In this document: positions 28,201-37,198 of the stretch, in pieces
Layout of the letters: every line of letters starts with the position of its first letter
Position numbering within the stretch: the first letter of the stretch is position 1
Assembly (NCBI GenBank): GCA_963744225.1
Contig: CAVUSV010000003.1
Location: 124,001-188,000 of the forward strand
DNA from: Bog-473 sp963744225
Lineage (GTDB): Bacteria > Actinomycetota > Acidimicrobiia > Acidimicrobiales > RAAP-2
Direction: 5' to 3'
Length of the DNA: 64,000 nt
Translations under genes and position numbers: made by a program
Notes under the pieces: model-generated
What the model saw: only the letters and a program-made list of their open reading frames with translations
Told to the model about the DNA's origin: nothing
Database searches by the model: none

Positions 28201-28903
28201 GTGGCGGCCGAGAACAAGTGGGGCCAGTACGCGGGCCTCGTCCTGCTGCTGCCGCACGGGTACGAGGGCCAGGGACCCGAGCACTCGTCGGCACGGTTCG
28301 AGCGTTTCCTCTCGCTCGGCGCCCGCGGCAACCTCCGGGTCACGGTGCCCGTCGACATCGGCGCAGTACTTCCACCTGCTGCGCTCCCAGGCGCTGTCGA
28401 ACCCGAAGCGCCCGCTGATGGTGGTGACGCCCAAGTCGATGTTGCGGGCCCACGCATCGCGGTCGACCTTCGCCGAGCTCGAGTCCGGCTCATTCCAGCA
28501 CGTCATCGACGACCAGTCGATCGAGGATCCCGCGGCGGTGCGCCGCATCGTGCTGTGCAGCGGGAAGATCGGCCACGAGGCGCAGCAGCGCCGAGCGGAG
28601 CTCGCGCCCGAAGAGGCGGCGCAGGTCGCCCTGGTCTGGGTCGAGCAGTTCTACCCGTGGCCGGTCCAGCTCTTGAACGGAATCTTCGAGCGCTACGGCG
28701 AGGCCACCGAGGTGGTGTGGCTCCAGGAGGAGCCGGAGAACATGGGCGCCTGGTCCTTCGTGCACGCCCGGCTCCACGCGTGCCTGCCCGAGCGCCTGCG
28801 ACTCCGCCACGTGAGCCGTCCGGAGTCGGCCAGCCCCGCCATCGGGAGCGCCGCCCTGCACCAGTTGGAGCAGGCCGATCTCTTGCGACGTGCCATTGGC
28901 TGA
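25215..28903 (+). CDS. kgd: Multifunctional 2-oxoglutarate dehydrogenase/decarboxylase Kgd (five frame breaks)
   Basis: Actinobacterial fused E1-E2 component of 2-oxoglutarate metabolism. Order: N-terminal helix NAWLVDDMYDRFLADPSSVS, a Pro/Ala linker, an E2-type acyltransferase domain (THLIGYAVVRAL, LTNPGTLGT, active-site STYDHRIIQGAESG), then the TPP-dependent E1 (VVMGMAHRGRLNVLAN, HGDAAFAGQGVVAETLNL, NNQLGFTTAP, HVNGDDPEA, KHGHNEGDDPS) and the transketolase C-terminal part (QDTRRGTFSHRHAVL, SEYAAVGFEYGYS, LLPHGYEGQGPEH, WLQEEPENMGAW). The protein moves through six frame segments, each one base later, with breaks near 27100, 27183, 27675, 28035 and 28360. Removing five bases makes 1227 residues, as expected for Kgd. 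No lipoyl domain, as usual for Kgd. Confidence 0.9.
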
Positions 28904-30291
28904 ACCGCATCACGTCGTGGTGGACGGGTCGAACCTGGCCACCGAAGGGCGAACCTCCCGAGCCTCAAGCAACTCGATGAGGCGGTGCGCGCGTACGCCG
29001 CCGAGGACCCCGGTTCCAGCATCATCGTGGTCGTCGACGCCACCTTCGAGCACCGAGTCTCCGACGCCGAGCGCGATGAGGTGCGCCAGGCCATGCTCAA
29101 CGGAGAGGTGATCTCGCCGCCGGCGGGCGCCATCGGTCGCGGGGACGCGTTCGTTCTGCGCATTGCGGAGCGAACGGGTGCCATCGTCTTGTCCAACGAC
29201 TCCTTCCAGGAGTTCCACGGGGAGCATCCGTGGCTCTTCGACGACGGGCGACTCATCGGCGGTAAACCGGTTCCTGGCGTCGGGTGGATCTTCACGCCCC
29301 GTCTGCCGATCCGGGGGCCGAAGAGCCGGGCGGCCACCGCCGAGGCCAAAGTCAAGAAGGATCCCGAGTCGGCCCCGGCCAAGGCGGCGGAACTCGCGCG
29401 GGCAGCCAAGAAGGCGGCCAAGAAAGCAACGAAAACCAAAAAGGCGGTGAAGCAGGCCGCACCGCCGGTCGACACGTCCTGGCCGATCACGCCCTCGACG
29501 CCGCCACCGGGTCGGGCCAAGGTCGACCCGTGTTCTCCAGCGCGATCGACGAGGCCGTCGAGGAGGCCCTGCACCCGCCAAAGCCCCAGAAGTCGAGGGA
29601 CTCTGCCAAGAAGCACGGCGGCCAAGAAGGCCGCGCCGCAGAAGAGCGCCAGGGCCAAGAAGGAGGCGCCCGCTCGAGGGCATCGACCGACGGCAAGAGC
29701 TCCCCCGCCAAGGCGGAGACCTCTGCCGCCCAACCGCAGGCGTGACGCGAAGAAGCGGCGGATCCACCCCGCCTCCGGCGGTCAACGAGCCGCTGGCCTT
29801 CATCAATTTCGTCGCTGCCTTCGCAGTCGGGAGCACGGTCGAGGGTGAGGTGGTCTCGTTCACCTCGCACGGAGCCATGGTCGATGTGTCGTTGCCCGGC
29901 GGCGGGGCGTTGCACTGCTACATCCCGCTGACCGCCATGGGGACGCCGCCCCCGACCAAGGCGCGCCAGGTACTCAAGAAGGGCGAGGTGCGCCCATTCG
30001 TCCTCGCCGGCTTGGACCCGCCGCGGCGTGTGGCCGAGCTCGCGCTCCCGCCGCCCGCAGGCGGAAAGAAGCGTGCGGCCAGCGGCACGAAGGCGCTCGC
30101 TCCGCGCAAGGCGGGCGCCCACCACCAAGACGACCGGCCCACGAAGAAGGCCGCCGCGAAGAAGGCGACTGCGCCGGCGAAGAAAGCGACCAAGAAGGCG
30201 GCGGCGCCGGCCGAAGAAGGCCGCGGCCAAGAAGGCGACCAAGGCCAAGAAGGCGCCGGCCAAGAAAACCGCCAAGACTCGAGCGCGATGA
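28890..30291 (+). CDS. Zc3h12a-like NYN/PIN ribonuclease fused to an S1 domain with Lys/Ala-rich tails (frame breaks)
   Basis: Appears to be one gene split over several frames. From a GTG at 28890: HHVVVDGSNLATEGR (first Asp and Asn of the NYN/PIN site), IIVVVDATFEHRVSDAERDEV, GAIGRGDAFVLRIAERTGAIVLSNDSFQEF (further acidic residues) and FDDGRLIGGKPVPGVGWIFTPRLP, the layout of a Zc3h12a-like RNase (about 130 residues). Then a KKAAKKATKTKKA linker, a helix FSSAIDEAVEEAL, and an S1-type beta barrel (VGSTVEGEVVSFTSHGAMVDVS...GGALHCYIPLTAMG), ending in a KKAAAKKATKAKKAPAKK tail with stop at 30291. The first break near 28950 needs one extra base; others lie at about 29530-29740 and 30205. Its start overlaps the kgd stop by 14 bases. 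Likely an RNA-binding endoribonuclease. Confidence 0.65.
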
Positions 30292-30307
30292 AGACGGGCG
30301 CCCTCAG

Positions 30308-30746
30308 TTGACGGCGCATCCCCGGCCGTCCGACGTCCTGCCGCACCGGCCGCCCTTCCTCTTCGTCACCGAGGTGACCGCGGTGGAGCCGGGGGTCTCG
30401 GCCCGCGGCCATTGGCAGCTGACGGGCGACGAGCCGTTCTTCGGCGGACATTTCCCGGGGCGCCCGACTCTGCCCGGGTGTCTTGATGGTCGAATCGCTG
30501 GCCCAGCTCGGCGGCATCGCCGTTCTGCTCGATCCGCGCTACGCGGGCAAGCTGCCTTTGTTCGGGGGGATCGAGCGGGCTCGCTTCCGGCGCCAGGTCG
30601 TCCCCGGTGACACGCTCGAGCTCGAGGTGACCATGGACCGTCTGTCGGCCCGGGCGGGGAAGGGTCACGGGACCGCCTCGGTGGGCGGCCAGACCGCCTG
30701 TGAGGCCGAACTGCTGTTCGTCATCGTCGACCGGGAGCCAAGCTGA
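30308..30746 (+). CDS. FabZ-like 3-hydroxyacyl-ACP dehydratase (one frame break)
   Basis: Hot-dog-fold dehydratase. VLPHRPPFLFVTEVTAVEPG and FFGGHFPGRPTLPG contain the catalytic His of the FabZ motif GHFPGxPxxPG; the continuation VLMVESLAQLGGIAVL (with the catalytic Glu) is in the next frame. Removing one base in CCCGGGTGTCTTG, near 30478, joins LPG to VLMVESLAQ and gives 145 residues, the standard FabZ length. It should dehydrate beta-hydroxyacyl-ACP in fatty-acid elongation; without other fab genes nearby a role in another acyl pathway is possible. Start TTG at 30308. The stop overlaps the ATG of xth. Confidence 0.8.
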
Positions 30747-31518
30747 TGCGTCTGGCCACCTGGAACGTGAACTCGCTCACCGCCCGCATGCCGCGTGTCA
30801 CGGAGTGGATCGAGTCGCACCAGCCCGACGTGCTCTGTATGCAGGAGACCAAGCAGGCCGACGACAAGTTCCCGGAGAAGGTGTTCGCCGAGCTCGGCTA
30901 CGAGTCCGCCCACCACGGCGACGGCCGTTGGAACGGCGTCGCCATCCTCAGCAAGGTCGGCCTCGAGAGCGTCACCCGTGGCTTCGGGACCGCCGAGGAC
31001 GACCACGGACGACGGCGTCATGTCCGCCGTGTGCGGCGGCACCCGGGTGTTCTCCGTTTACGTTCCCAACGGGCGGTCCCTCGACAACGAGTTCTACGCG
31101 GTGAAGCTGGCGTGGCTGGCGTCGGTTACGGGCCACGCTCGACGAGACGTGCCCACCGGGCTCCTCAGTGGCGGTGTGCGGTGACTTCAACGTCGCCCCC
31201 GACGACGGTGACGTGTGGGACCCTGCCGCGTTCGTCGGCGCGACGCACGTGAGCGAACCCGAGCGTGCCGCACTCCGTGAGGTCGAAGGGTGGGGGCTCG
31301 ACGACGTCTTCCGACGCTTCAACGAGCCGGGCACCTTCACCTGGTGGGACTACCGGGCGGGTGACTTCCACCAGGGTCGTGGCATGCGCATCGATCTCGT
31401 CCTGGTGAGCGACGACCTGGCGCAACGCGCCACGGGAGCTTTTCGCGACCGAGACGCTCGCAAGGGGCAGAAGCCTTCCGACCACGCGCCCGTCGTGGTG
31501 GATTTCGCCGACGCCTAA
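30746..31518 (+). CDS. xth: Exodeoxyribonuclease III / AP endonuclease (two frame breaks)
   Basis: Endonuclease/exonuclease/phosphatase-fold DNA repair enzyme that cuts at abasic sites. MRLATWNVNSLTARMPRV, DVLCMQETKQADDKFP (metal-binding Glu), GRWNGVAILSKVGLE, then in the next frame FSVYVPNGRSLDNEFYAVKLAWL, then in a third frame SSVAVCGDFNVAPDDGDVWDP (catalytic Asp-x-Asn), TWWDYRAGDFHQGRGMRIDLVL and KPSDHAPVVVDF (catalytic Asp-His). Breaks near 31000 and 31125, each one base too many, give 256 residues, typical for bacterial Xth. Starts within the stop codon of the FabZ-like gene. Confidence 0.88.
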
Positions 31519-31590
31519 TTCCGGGACAGAGCTGTCATCACCTGGTTGGGGCTCAAAGGGAAAGCGCAGTGTCGGTTGCTGGGCGGTCCC

Positions 31591-31708
31591 GAAGCGCTTG
31601 GCCGTCGCCAAGAGCAGCGATTGCTGCTCGGCCAAACGCTTCACCTCAGTGGCCGCAGGGCGCTTGGCCGTCGCCAAGAGCAGCGATTGCTGCTCGGCCA
31701 AGCGCTTC
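31591..31708. repeat. Tandem 66-bp repeat with palindromic arms
   Basis: Two copies, 31594-31642 and 31660-31708, with a 66-base period and a single mismatch (AAACGC against AAGCGC). Each carries GCGCTTGGCC at one end and GGCCAAGCGC at the other, and an inner 7-bp hairpin GAGCAGC-GATT-GCTGCTC; an alternative small stem CTTGGC/GCCAAG is also possible. On the minus strand the unit is 22 codons and reads KRLAEQQSLLLATAK twice. The frame would follow the 109-residue gene ending at 31746 only if a frame shift is assumed. It could be a recent in-frame duplication or a mobile palindromic repeat. Confidence 0.7.
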
Positions 31709-31745
31709 TGCAGCCAGACTCTCTTGGGTCCTTTCCGGCCGTTCT

Positions 31746-32075
31746 CTACCGCAGGTCCAACAGGAGGTCGCGCATCGGCACGCCGTCGCAGATGCTCACG
31801 ATCTTGTCGAAGTCCTCTTTGGTCAGAGACCGCTGCACTTCAGGCCAGCTCCGGGCACCGTCCCGCATATAGGTCATGAAGATTTCCCAGATCGCCAAGC
31901 GCTTGCGCATCCGGTCGACCTCGAATTCGAGCGAGGCATAGTCGATCGGATCAGGGCCCTCGGGATCTTCGGAAGCTTCGAGAGGCTGGCTGCCGAAGAG
32001 GTCGTGACGCAGCCGCTCTAACGCCGCATCAATAGAGCGAGCGTCGGAGAGGGGAGCATCCATCCCCATCTGCAT
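31746..32075 (-). CDS. Hypothetical protein
   Basis: A 109-residue protein starting from an ATG at 32075 with a strong GAGGAGG site six bases upstream. It is rich in charged residues and predicted helical: SIDAALERLRHDLFGSQP, then IDYASLEFEVDRMRKRLAIWEIFMTYMRDGAR, then LTKEDFDKIVSICDGVPMRDLLLDL. The middle helix could form a coiled coil. I do not recognise the family. It may continue downstream in another frame through the tandem repeat (VWLQKRLAEQQSLLLATAK) to a stop near 31518, given how many frame breaks the window shows. About 180 non-coding bases lie upstream. Confidence 0.55.
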   Translation of the reverse strand: MQMGMDAPLSDARSIDAALERLRHDLFGSQPLEASEDPEGPDPIDYASLEFEVDRMRKRLAIWEIFMTYMRDGARSWPEVQRSLTKEDFDKIVSICDGVPMRDLLLDLR

Positions 32076-32255
32076 CTAGGCCTCCTCGATAATCCGTCCT
32101 GTGGTGCTCTCCGAAGAGATCACCGTCCCGAAAGCATGGTGACAAACGAAAGCCCAGCGCTATAGAGCCGTTCGTAACTATTCGGAATCGAGGAATCCTT
32201 TGTTGTCCACGCGTTGCGTTGTTCGTTTGTTGATTATTGGGGCGAGACCCGCAAC

Positions 32256-33801
32256 CTAAAGGGGTGCCTCTATCAATGTGGGCCCAGGCTCGGCAAACCC
32301 TGCCTCGAGTGAGGTCACCAGATCCTCGGCGTTCTCGACCCGCCGCGCCGGAACCCCCATGCCGCGGGCCAGGTCACAGAAGTCGAGCTCGGGATCCGTC
32401 AGGTCGAGCAGACGGCGGGAGTGCGGGCCGCCGCCGCCCGCGCCCACCCGGTGTAATTCCATGTTCAAAATCGCATAACTGCGGTTGGAGAGGACGACCG
32501 TGGTCACGTTCAAGCCCTCGCGGGCCTGCGTCCACAGAGCCTGCAGCGTGTACATCGCGCTGCCATCGGCCTGCAGGCAGAGAATCGGGCGTTCGGGTGC
32601 CGCGACGGCCGCTCCCGTTGCCAAGGGGAGGCCGATGCCGATGGCGCCCCCGGTGAGAGTGAGCCAGTCGTGCCGGGGTGCCCCCGCCGTTGCGCCCGAG
32701 ACGAAGAGTCCCGATGTGTTGCCCTCGTCCACGACGACCGCGTCCTCTGGCAGCGTGGCGCCCACGGCGGCCGCCAGCGACTCTGTCGTCAAGGCGCCGT
32801 TCGGCCGATCGGGGCGGCCAGAGGGTGCCGGGACACCCACGTCACCCGCACCCACCGCTTCCGCCAAAGCCTCGAGGGCATTCGCCGCATCCTCGCCAGG
32901 TCGGACCAGCGTGTGCACCGTGCAACCGGCAGGGACGAGGTCACTCGCCTTGTCGGGATACGCGAAAAAAGAGACTGGCGATTTGGCGTCGACGAGGACG
33001 AGGTGGCGCACGCCGTCGAGCTGAGCCTGGGCCATCTCAGCCAAGTAGGCCAGCCGCTCCACCGCCGGGATGCCCGCCCCACGCTCGAGGTTGGCGGGAA
33101 AGGTCTCGCCCAGCAGCGCGGCACCCGTCGCAGCCGCGGCCCGACTGGCGGCGCCGAGAGCGCCGGCCCGCAGCGCGCTGCCGCCCAGAAGGAGCGCGGC
33201 CCGCTCGCCCGAGCGCAGCGCCTTGGCCACTTCTTCGACGGTCTCCGGGGGAACCATGGCCGGTCGACCGCGTGGCCGTGGTGGGCAGGAACCCGTGGTC
33301 GACTCCGACCACGATGCGTCCGCCGGTAGCACCAACGTGGCGACGCACCCGGGCGGACCCATGGCGGCAGCGACCGCATCTGCCGCGTCGGCCGCCACGT
33401 CGCCGGCCCGGGCCGTCGAGCGGTACCACCCGGAGACTGCGCCGGCGATGGATGCGATGTCTGACTGGAGGGGTGCGTCGTAGCGCGGCGTGGTAAGTCG
33501 CGTGATCGCCGACGATGTTCACGACGGGTGTGCGCGCCCGCCGCGCGTTGTGCAGGTTGGCGAGTCCGTTGCCGAGTCCGGGCCCGAGGTGGAGCAGTGT
33601 CGCCGCCGGGTTCCCCGCCACGCGGCCGTAGCCGTCGGCCGCGCCCGTGGCGACGCCTTCGAAGAGGCACAGGACGCCTCGCATGGTGGGCACCTCGTCG
33701 AGCGCAGCCACGAAATGCATCTCGGAGGTCCCAGGGTTGGCAAAGCAGACGTCGACGCCGGCGTCAACCAGCGTCGAGAGAAGGGCTCGGGCCCCGTTCA
33801 T
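32256..33801 (-). CDS. ilvX: Acetolactate synthase-like TPP enzyme, IlvX-type (one frame break)
   Basis: Thiamine-diphosphate enzyme. MNGARALLSTLVDAGVDVCFANPGTSEMHFVAAL...LFEGVATGAADGYGR is the N-terminal binding domain (with the conserved catalytic Glu), very like mycobacterial IlvX. The C-terminal domain carries GGAIGIGLPLATGAA and the cofactor-binding ADGSAMYTLQALWTQAREGLNVTTVVLSNRSYAIL. The N-terminal part reads to NIVGDHATYHA; then the frame moves one base on (RYDAPLQSDIASIAGAVSGWYR), near 33478. Removing one base gives 514 residues, the IlvX length. The exact reaction (acetolactate formation or 2-oxoacid decarboxylation) is unproven. Its ATG overlaps the stop of the GlcD gene (ATGA), suggesting linked 2-hydroxy/2-oxo-acid metabolism. 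Confidence 0.82.
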
Positions 33802-35195
33802 GAGGTCTCTCCTGTGTGCAGATGGCCGAGCAGGCGGTCCGGTCCCAGGATCCCCTGCGGGTCGAACGCCCGTTTAATGGAGCGCATGAGGTCCAGCGAC
33901 ACCGGGTCCTGCATTTCGAGAAAGTACGACAGCTTTGCCGTCCCGATGCCGTGCTCGCCCGAGATGGCACCTCCGGCCTCCATCGCTAACTCGAAGCTGG
34001 CGTGCATCAGGGCATGCCGCCGCTCCTCATTGGGCTGGAAGACCGAGATGTGGACGTTACCGTCACCGATGTGCCCACAGCCGGTGACGAGCGCGCCGTG
34101 CTCTTGGGCCAGCGTCGCGACCTTGGCCAAATAGTTGGGGATGGTCGCCCGTGGGATGACGGCGTCGATGAGGTCGTCGCAACCGGCCGCCTTGCCCACG
34201 AAGAACGCCCGTTCTCGGGCGGCAATGAGTTGAGCCCCCGATGTGGCCGGCAGGACGTAGACGTCGAGCGCCCCCAGTTCCTCCAACAGCGTCCCCAGTC
34301 GCTGCACGTCCTCGGCCAGCCGGTCGGATTGCATGCCCTCCAGTACGACCACGAGGTAGGCCAGAGTGCGGGCCTTGACCTCTGCAGGGACGCCGAGGTC
34401 GAGCCCGGCCGCCTGCGTGATGCCGCCCATCACCAGGACGTCGATGTACTCCAGGATGGAGGGGTTGATGCCGCTGTTCACGATGTGGGGGACGGCCTGC
34501 GCCACCTCGGCGAGGGTCGCGAAGGGCGCCAGGACCGTGGACGATGCCGTCAAGCGGGGCTGGACCTTGACCGTGACCTCGGTGGTAATGGCCAGGGTGC
34601 CCTCCGATCCGATGAGGAGCTGGGTCAGGTCGTAGCCGCTCGAGCACTTGACGAACTTGCCCCCGGTCCGCAGCACGGTGCCGTCCGCCAGCACCACCTC
34701 GAGCCCGAGGACGTGATGGCGGGTCACCCCGTAGCGGACGGCGCGGATGCCCCCGGCGTTGGTGGCCACGTTCCCACCGAGCGAACCGCTCTGCTCACCT
34801 GGGGAGACCGGGTAGATGAGCCCGAGCGGCCCGAGTTCGGCGTTCAGTTGCTCCAGCGTCACGCCCGGTTCTACGACGGCGACCTGGTTCTCGGTGTCGA
34901 TCTCACGGATCCTCTTCATGCGGTCGAACGCCAGCAAGATCCCGTCGGCCACGGGGACCGCAGCGCCAGAGAGACCGGTCCCGCTGCCGCGGGCCACGAC
35001 TGGCACGCCGTGCTCGCTCGCCAGCTTCAGGACCTCGGAGACCTCGTCGGTCGAGCCCGGCAGCACCACTGCGAGTGGGACGACTGGCACGGTGGTGAGG
35101 GCCTCGTCGTGGGTGTAGTCAGCGTGGACGGACTCGCCGGAGAGCACGTGATTCTCGCCGACAGCCTTGCGCAGTTGCTCCAAGAGTTCCGACAT
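33798..35195 (-). CDS. glcD: FAD-linked glycolate/D-lactate oxidase subunit, GlcD-type
   Basis: Flavoprotein of the FAD-binding type 4 family, about 465 residues, intact. PVVARGSGTGLSGAAVPVADGILLAF binds the FAD pyrophosphate; YPVSPGEQSGSLGGNVATNAGGIRAVRYG is the second FAD segment; VTGCGHIGDGNVHISVF and SGEHGIGTAKLSYFLEMQDP are the C-terminal FAD-oxidase signature with active-site His residues. It should oxidise a 2-hydroxyacid to the 2-oxoacid. The ATG at 35195 is preceded by GAGAGGGGG; a GTG at 35207 is less well placed. Co-transcribed with and overlapping the IlvX-like gene, which could use its product. No GlcE or GlcF genes are nearby. Confidence 0.88.
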   Translation of the reverse strand: MSELLEQLRKAVGENHVLSGESVHADYTHDEALTTVPVVPLAVVLPGSTDEVSEVLKLASEHGVPVVARGSGTGLSGAAVPVADGILLAFDRMKRIREIDTENQVAVVEPGVTLEQLNAELGPLGLIYPVSPGEQSGSLGGNVATNAGGIRAVRYGVTRHHVLGLEVVLADGTVLRTGGKFVKCSSGYDLTQLLIGSEGTLAITTEVTVKVQPRLTASSTVLAPFATLAEVAQAVPHIVNSGINPSILEYIDVLVMGGITQAAGLDLGVPAEVKARTLAYLVVVLEGMQSDRLAEDVQRLGTLLEELGALDVYVLPATSGAQLIAARERAFFVGKAAGCDDLIDAVIPRATIPNYLAKVATLAQEHGALVTGCGHIGDGNVHISVFQPNEERRHALMHASFELAMEAGGAISGEHGIGTAKLSYFLEMQDPVSLDLMRSIKRAFDPQGILGPDRLLGHLHTGETS

Positions 35196-35269
35196 CGGAC
35201 GGGCCACCCCCTCTCGGGTCGATCGGGTGGAACGACCTTACCGCCGGCGCCGTGCGCGATCCCCGAACC

Positions 35270-35461
35270 TCACCTTGGTGAGAGCAGATGTCCCGACCTC
35301 GACCGGGCAGCCGTTGTGGCGGGACCGATCGCCAACACATTCGCCACCACGAGTGCCCGGATGGCGATCAAGAAGACCAGCCCGGCCAGGACAATCGAGA
35401 AGGAACGACCCCGACGTTCTGCGCGAAGGCATTTACGGACCGGATCCAGTTTCTTCCGCAC
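35270..35461 (-). CDS. Possible small single-pass membrane protein
   Basis: A 63-residue frame with a GTG start inside the last codons of the helicase gene (29-base overlap). It has a basic head (RKKLDPVRKCLRAERRGR), one hydrophobic segment (FSIVLAGLVFLIAIRALVVANVLA) and a short tail. The pattern is a plausible small membrane protein and the space between uvrD and glcD is otherwise empty, but there is no family match I know and the codon context is weak. Confidence 0.35.
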   Translation of the reverse strand: MRKKLDPVRKCLRAERRGRSFSIVLAGLVFLIAIRALVVANVLAIGPATTAARSRSGHLLSPR

Positions 35462-37086
35462 CCTCGGCCAAGCGAGCCCGTAGCTCGGCGACGCGAGCCG
35501 AGACCTCCGCGGCCTGCGTCGGCGCCGCTTCCTTCTCGAGCTCTGCGATCGTCCGCTGAATGGGCGCGAGCCATGGGCTCGGCCCGCGTGTCGCCGTCGA
35601 GCCCCGGGCCGCGTCGTCAGCGGAGCGTTCGAACCAGCTACACCACAGCTCCTCCTCAGAGCGGGTCAAGGCCACGTAGAGGAGCCGCTGCTCCTCCTCG
35701 ACAGCGGCGGGTGTCTGCGCCGAGGCGATGGGCATCAATCCTGCCCCGAGCCCGGTGACAATGACCGTCGGCCACTGCAGGCCTTTTGCCCGGTGGAAGG
35801 TTGTGAGCACCACGCGGTCGCGCTCCTCCGGGCCCTCCCACGCCGCGACGTCGTCTTCGTCTCGGTCCGCGCCACGCCGCGCCCCCTCAGCGCGTAAGTC
35901 CGACGCCGGGCCAAGGTCCGTGCCGGCGACCATGCTCGGCACGCCGCGCCGCGTCCATAGCCGCCTGGACCCGGGCCAGCTGGGCGTTGGTGCGTGTCAG
36001 CACCGCGATGCTCGACCACCGGCGCCCTGGCGAGCGCGAGAGCTTGGCCCGTTGCGCCGCCCATGCCGCCTCATCGTCGTCGGTGGCGTGCGAGACGATC
36101 TTGGGCACAGGTCCGTCCACGCGCGTGGTGCGCGGCAATACCACGTCGGCTGCCGAACCAATTGCGGCGCCCTCACGGAGCACCGCGGTGGCGACCGCCA
36201 CCACCTGCGGCGTGCACCGATGATTCTCGTCCAGGCGGATCACCTTGGTTCCCCCGAGGATGTCGGGGAGTCGATCCAGCAGGGTCGGGTCGGCCCCGTT
36301 GAACCCGTAGACAGACTGGTTTGGGTCACCCACCACGAAGAGGTCTGGTTCGTCGGCAAGGATGGTGGTGAGGAGGCGGAACTGGGCCGGGTTCACGTCC
36401 TGCATTTCGTCGACGAAGAGGTGCCGGGTGCGCCACCGGATGGAGTCGGCAAATTCTCTGTCGCCGGCCAGCGCGTCGGCGCACGCGACGATGAGGTCGT
36501 CGAAGTCGAGCAGTCTGCGACGGGCCCGTTCGGTTTCGTATCGTGCGTACGCATCTGCCACCTGCTCGGAGCTCATGCCGCTGCGCCTCCGGTGACGGCG
36601 TGCCTCGGTCTCATAGTTCTCGGGTGACACCAGCCGCGCCTTGGCCCAGCCGATTTCACCGTCGAGAGCTCTGGTCCTGCGGGCATCGCCCGTCGTGACC
36701 TCCGCCAGGAGGCGACGGCGGTCGGGGAGAAGTTGGGGCGCAGGACGAGAACGCAGTTCACGGTGCTCACGCAGAAGGCCGAGAGCGGTGCGGTGGAAGG
36801 TGCCCGCCTTCACTCCGGACACGCCAAGCGAATACAGGCGGGTGCGAAGCTCCTCAGCCGCTTTGCGGCTGAACGTCGTCACGAGGGTGCGGTCGGGCTC
36901 GATGGAGCCTTCGCGCACCCGGCGGGCCACCCGCAGCGTGAGCACCCTGGTTTTCCCTGCTCCGGCTCCCGCCACGACACACAAGAGGGGCTCATCGGAC
37001 TCGATGGCTTCGCGTTGGGCCATGGTCAGGCGGTTGGCGCCCGGGAGGGCCTCCCAGGTACCGCTCTCGAAGCCCTCGAACGTCAT
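35433..37086 (-). CDS. UvrD/PcrA-type superfamily 1 DNA helicase (one frame break)
   Basis: ATP-dependent 3'-5' helicase. Motifs in order: Q motif and Walker A (LTMAQREAIES...CVVAGAGAGKTRVLTLR), Ia TTFSRKAAEELRTRL, Walker B HLFVDEMQDVNPAQF, III VVGDPNQSVYGFNGA, IV RLDENHRCTP, then in the second frame V VVLTTFHRAKGLQWPTVIVTGL and VI EEEQRLLYVALTRSEEELW. The frame break lies near 35935-35945; removing a base joins MDAARRA to SMVAGTDLG and gives 550 residues, shorter than UvrD (about 700), so subdomain 2B is small. The ATG at 37086 follows a long region open in frame but unrelated. Divergent from nothing; ddl ends 113 bases upstream on the same strand. Confidence 0.82.
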
Positions 37087-37198
37087 GACCACACTCCGCA
37101 CGGTACAAAACGGGTGCTCGCAGCACCCGTCGGATCTGCGCCTATCGTGGCCGACCTGAGCCGGGAGTGCCCATCGCCAGCCTGGTTCGTCAGGAGCG

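Noticed and set aside
29390..30290. Repeated AAGAAGGC-type units as a CRISPR-like or satellite array
   Set aside because: They are codons of Lys/Ala-rich protein tails; spacing is irregular and no spacers exist. No CRISPR array was seen anywhere in the window.
34002..35483. 493-codon plus-strand frame
   Set aside because: Shadow over the intact glcD gene.
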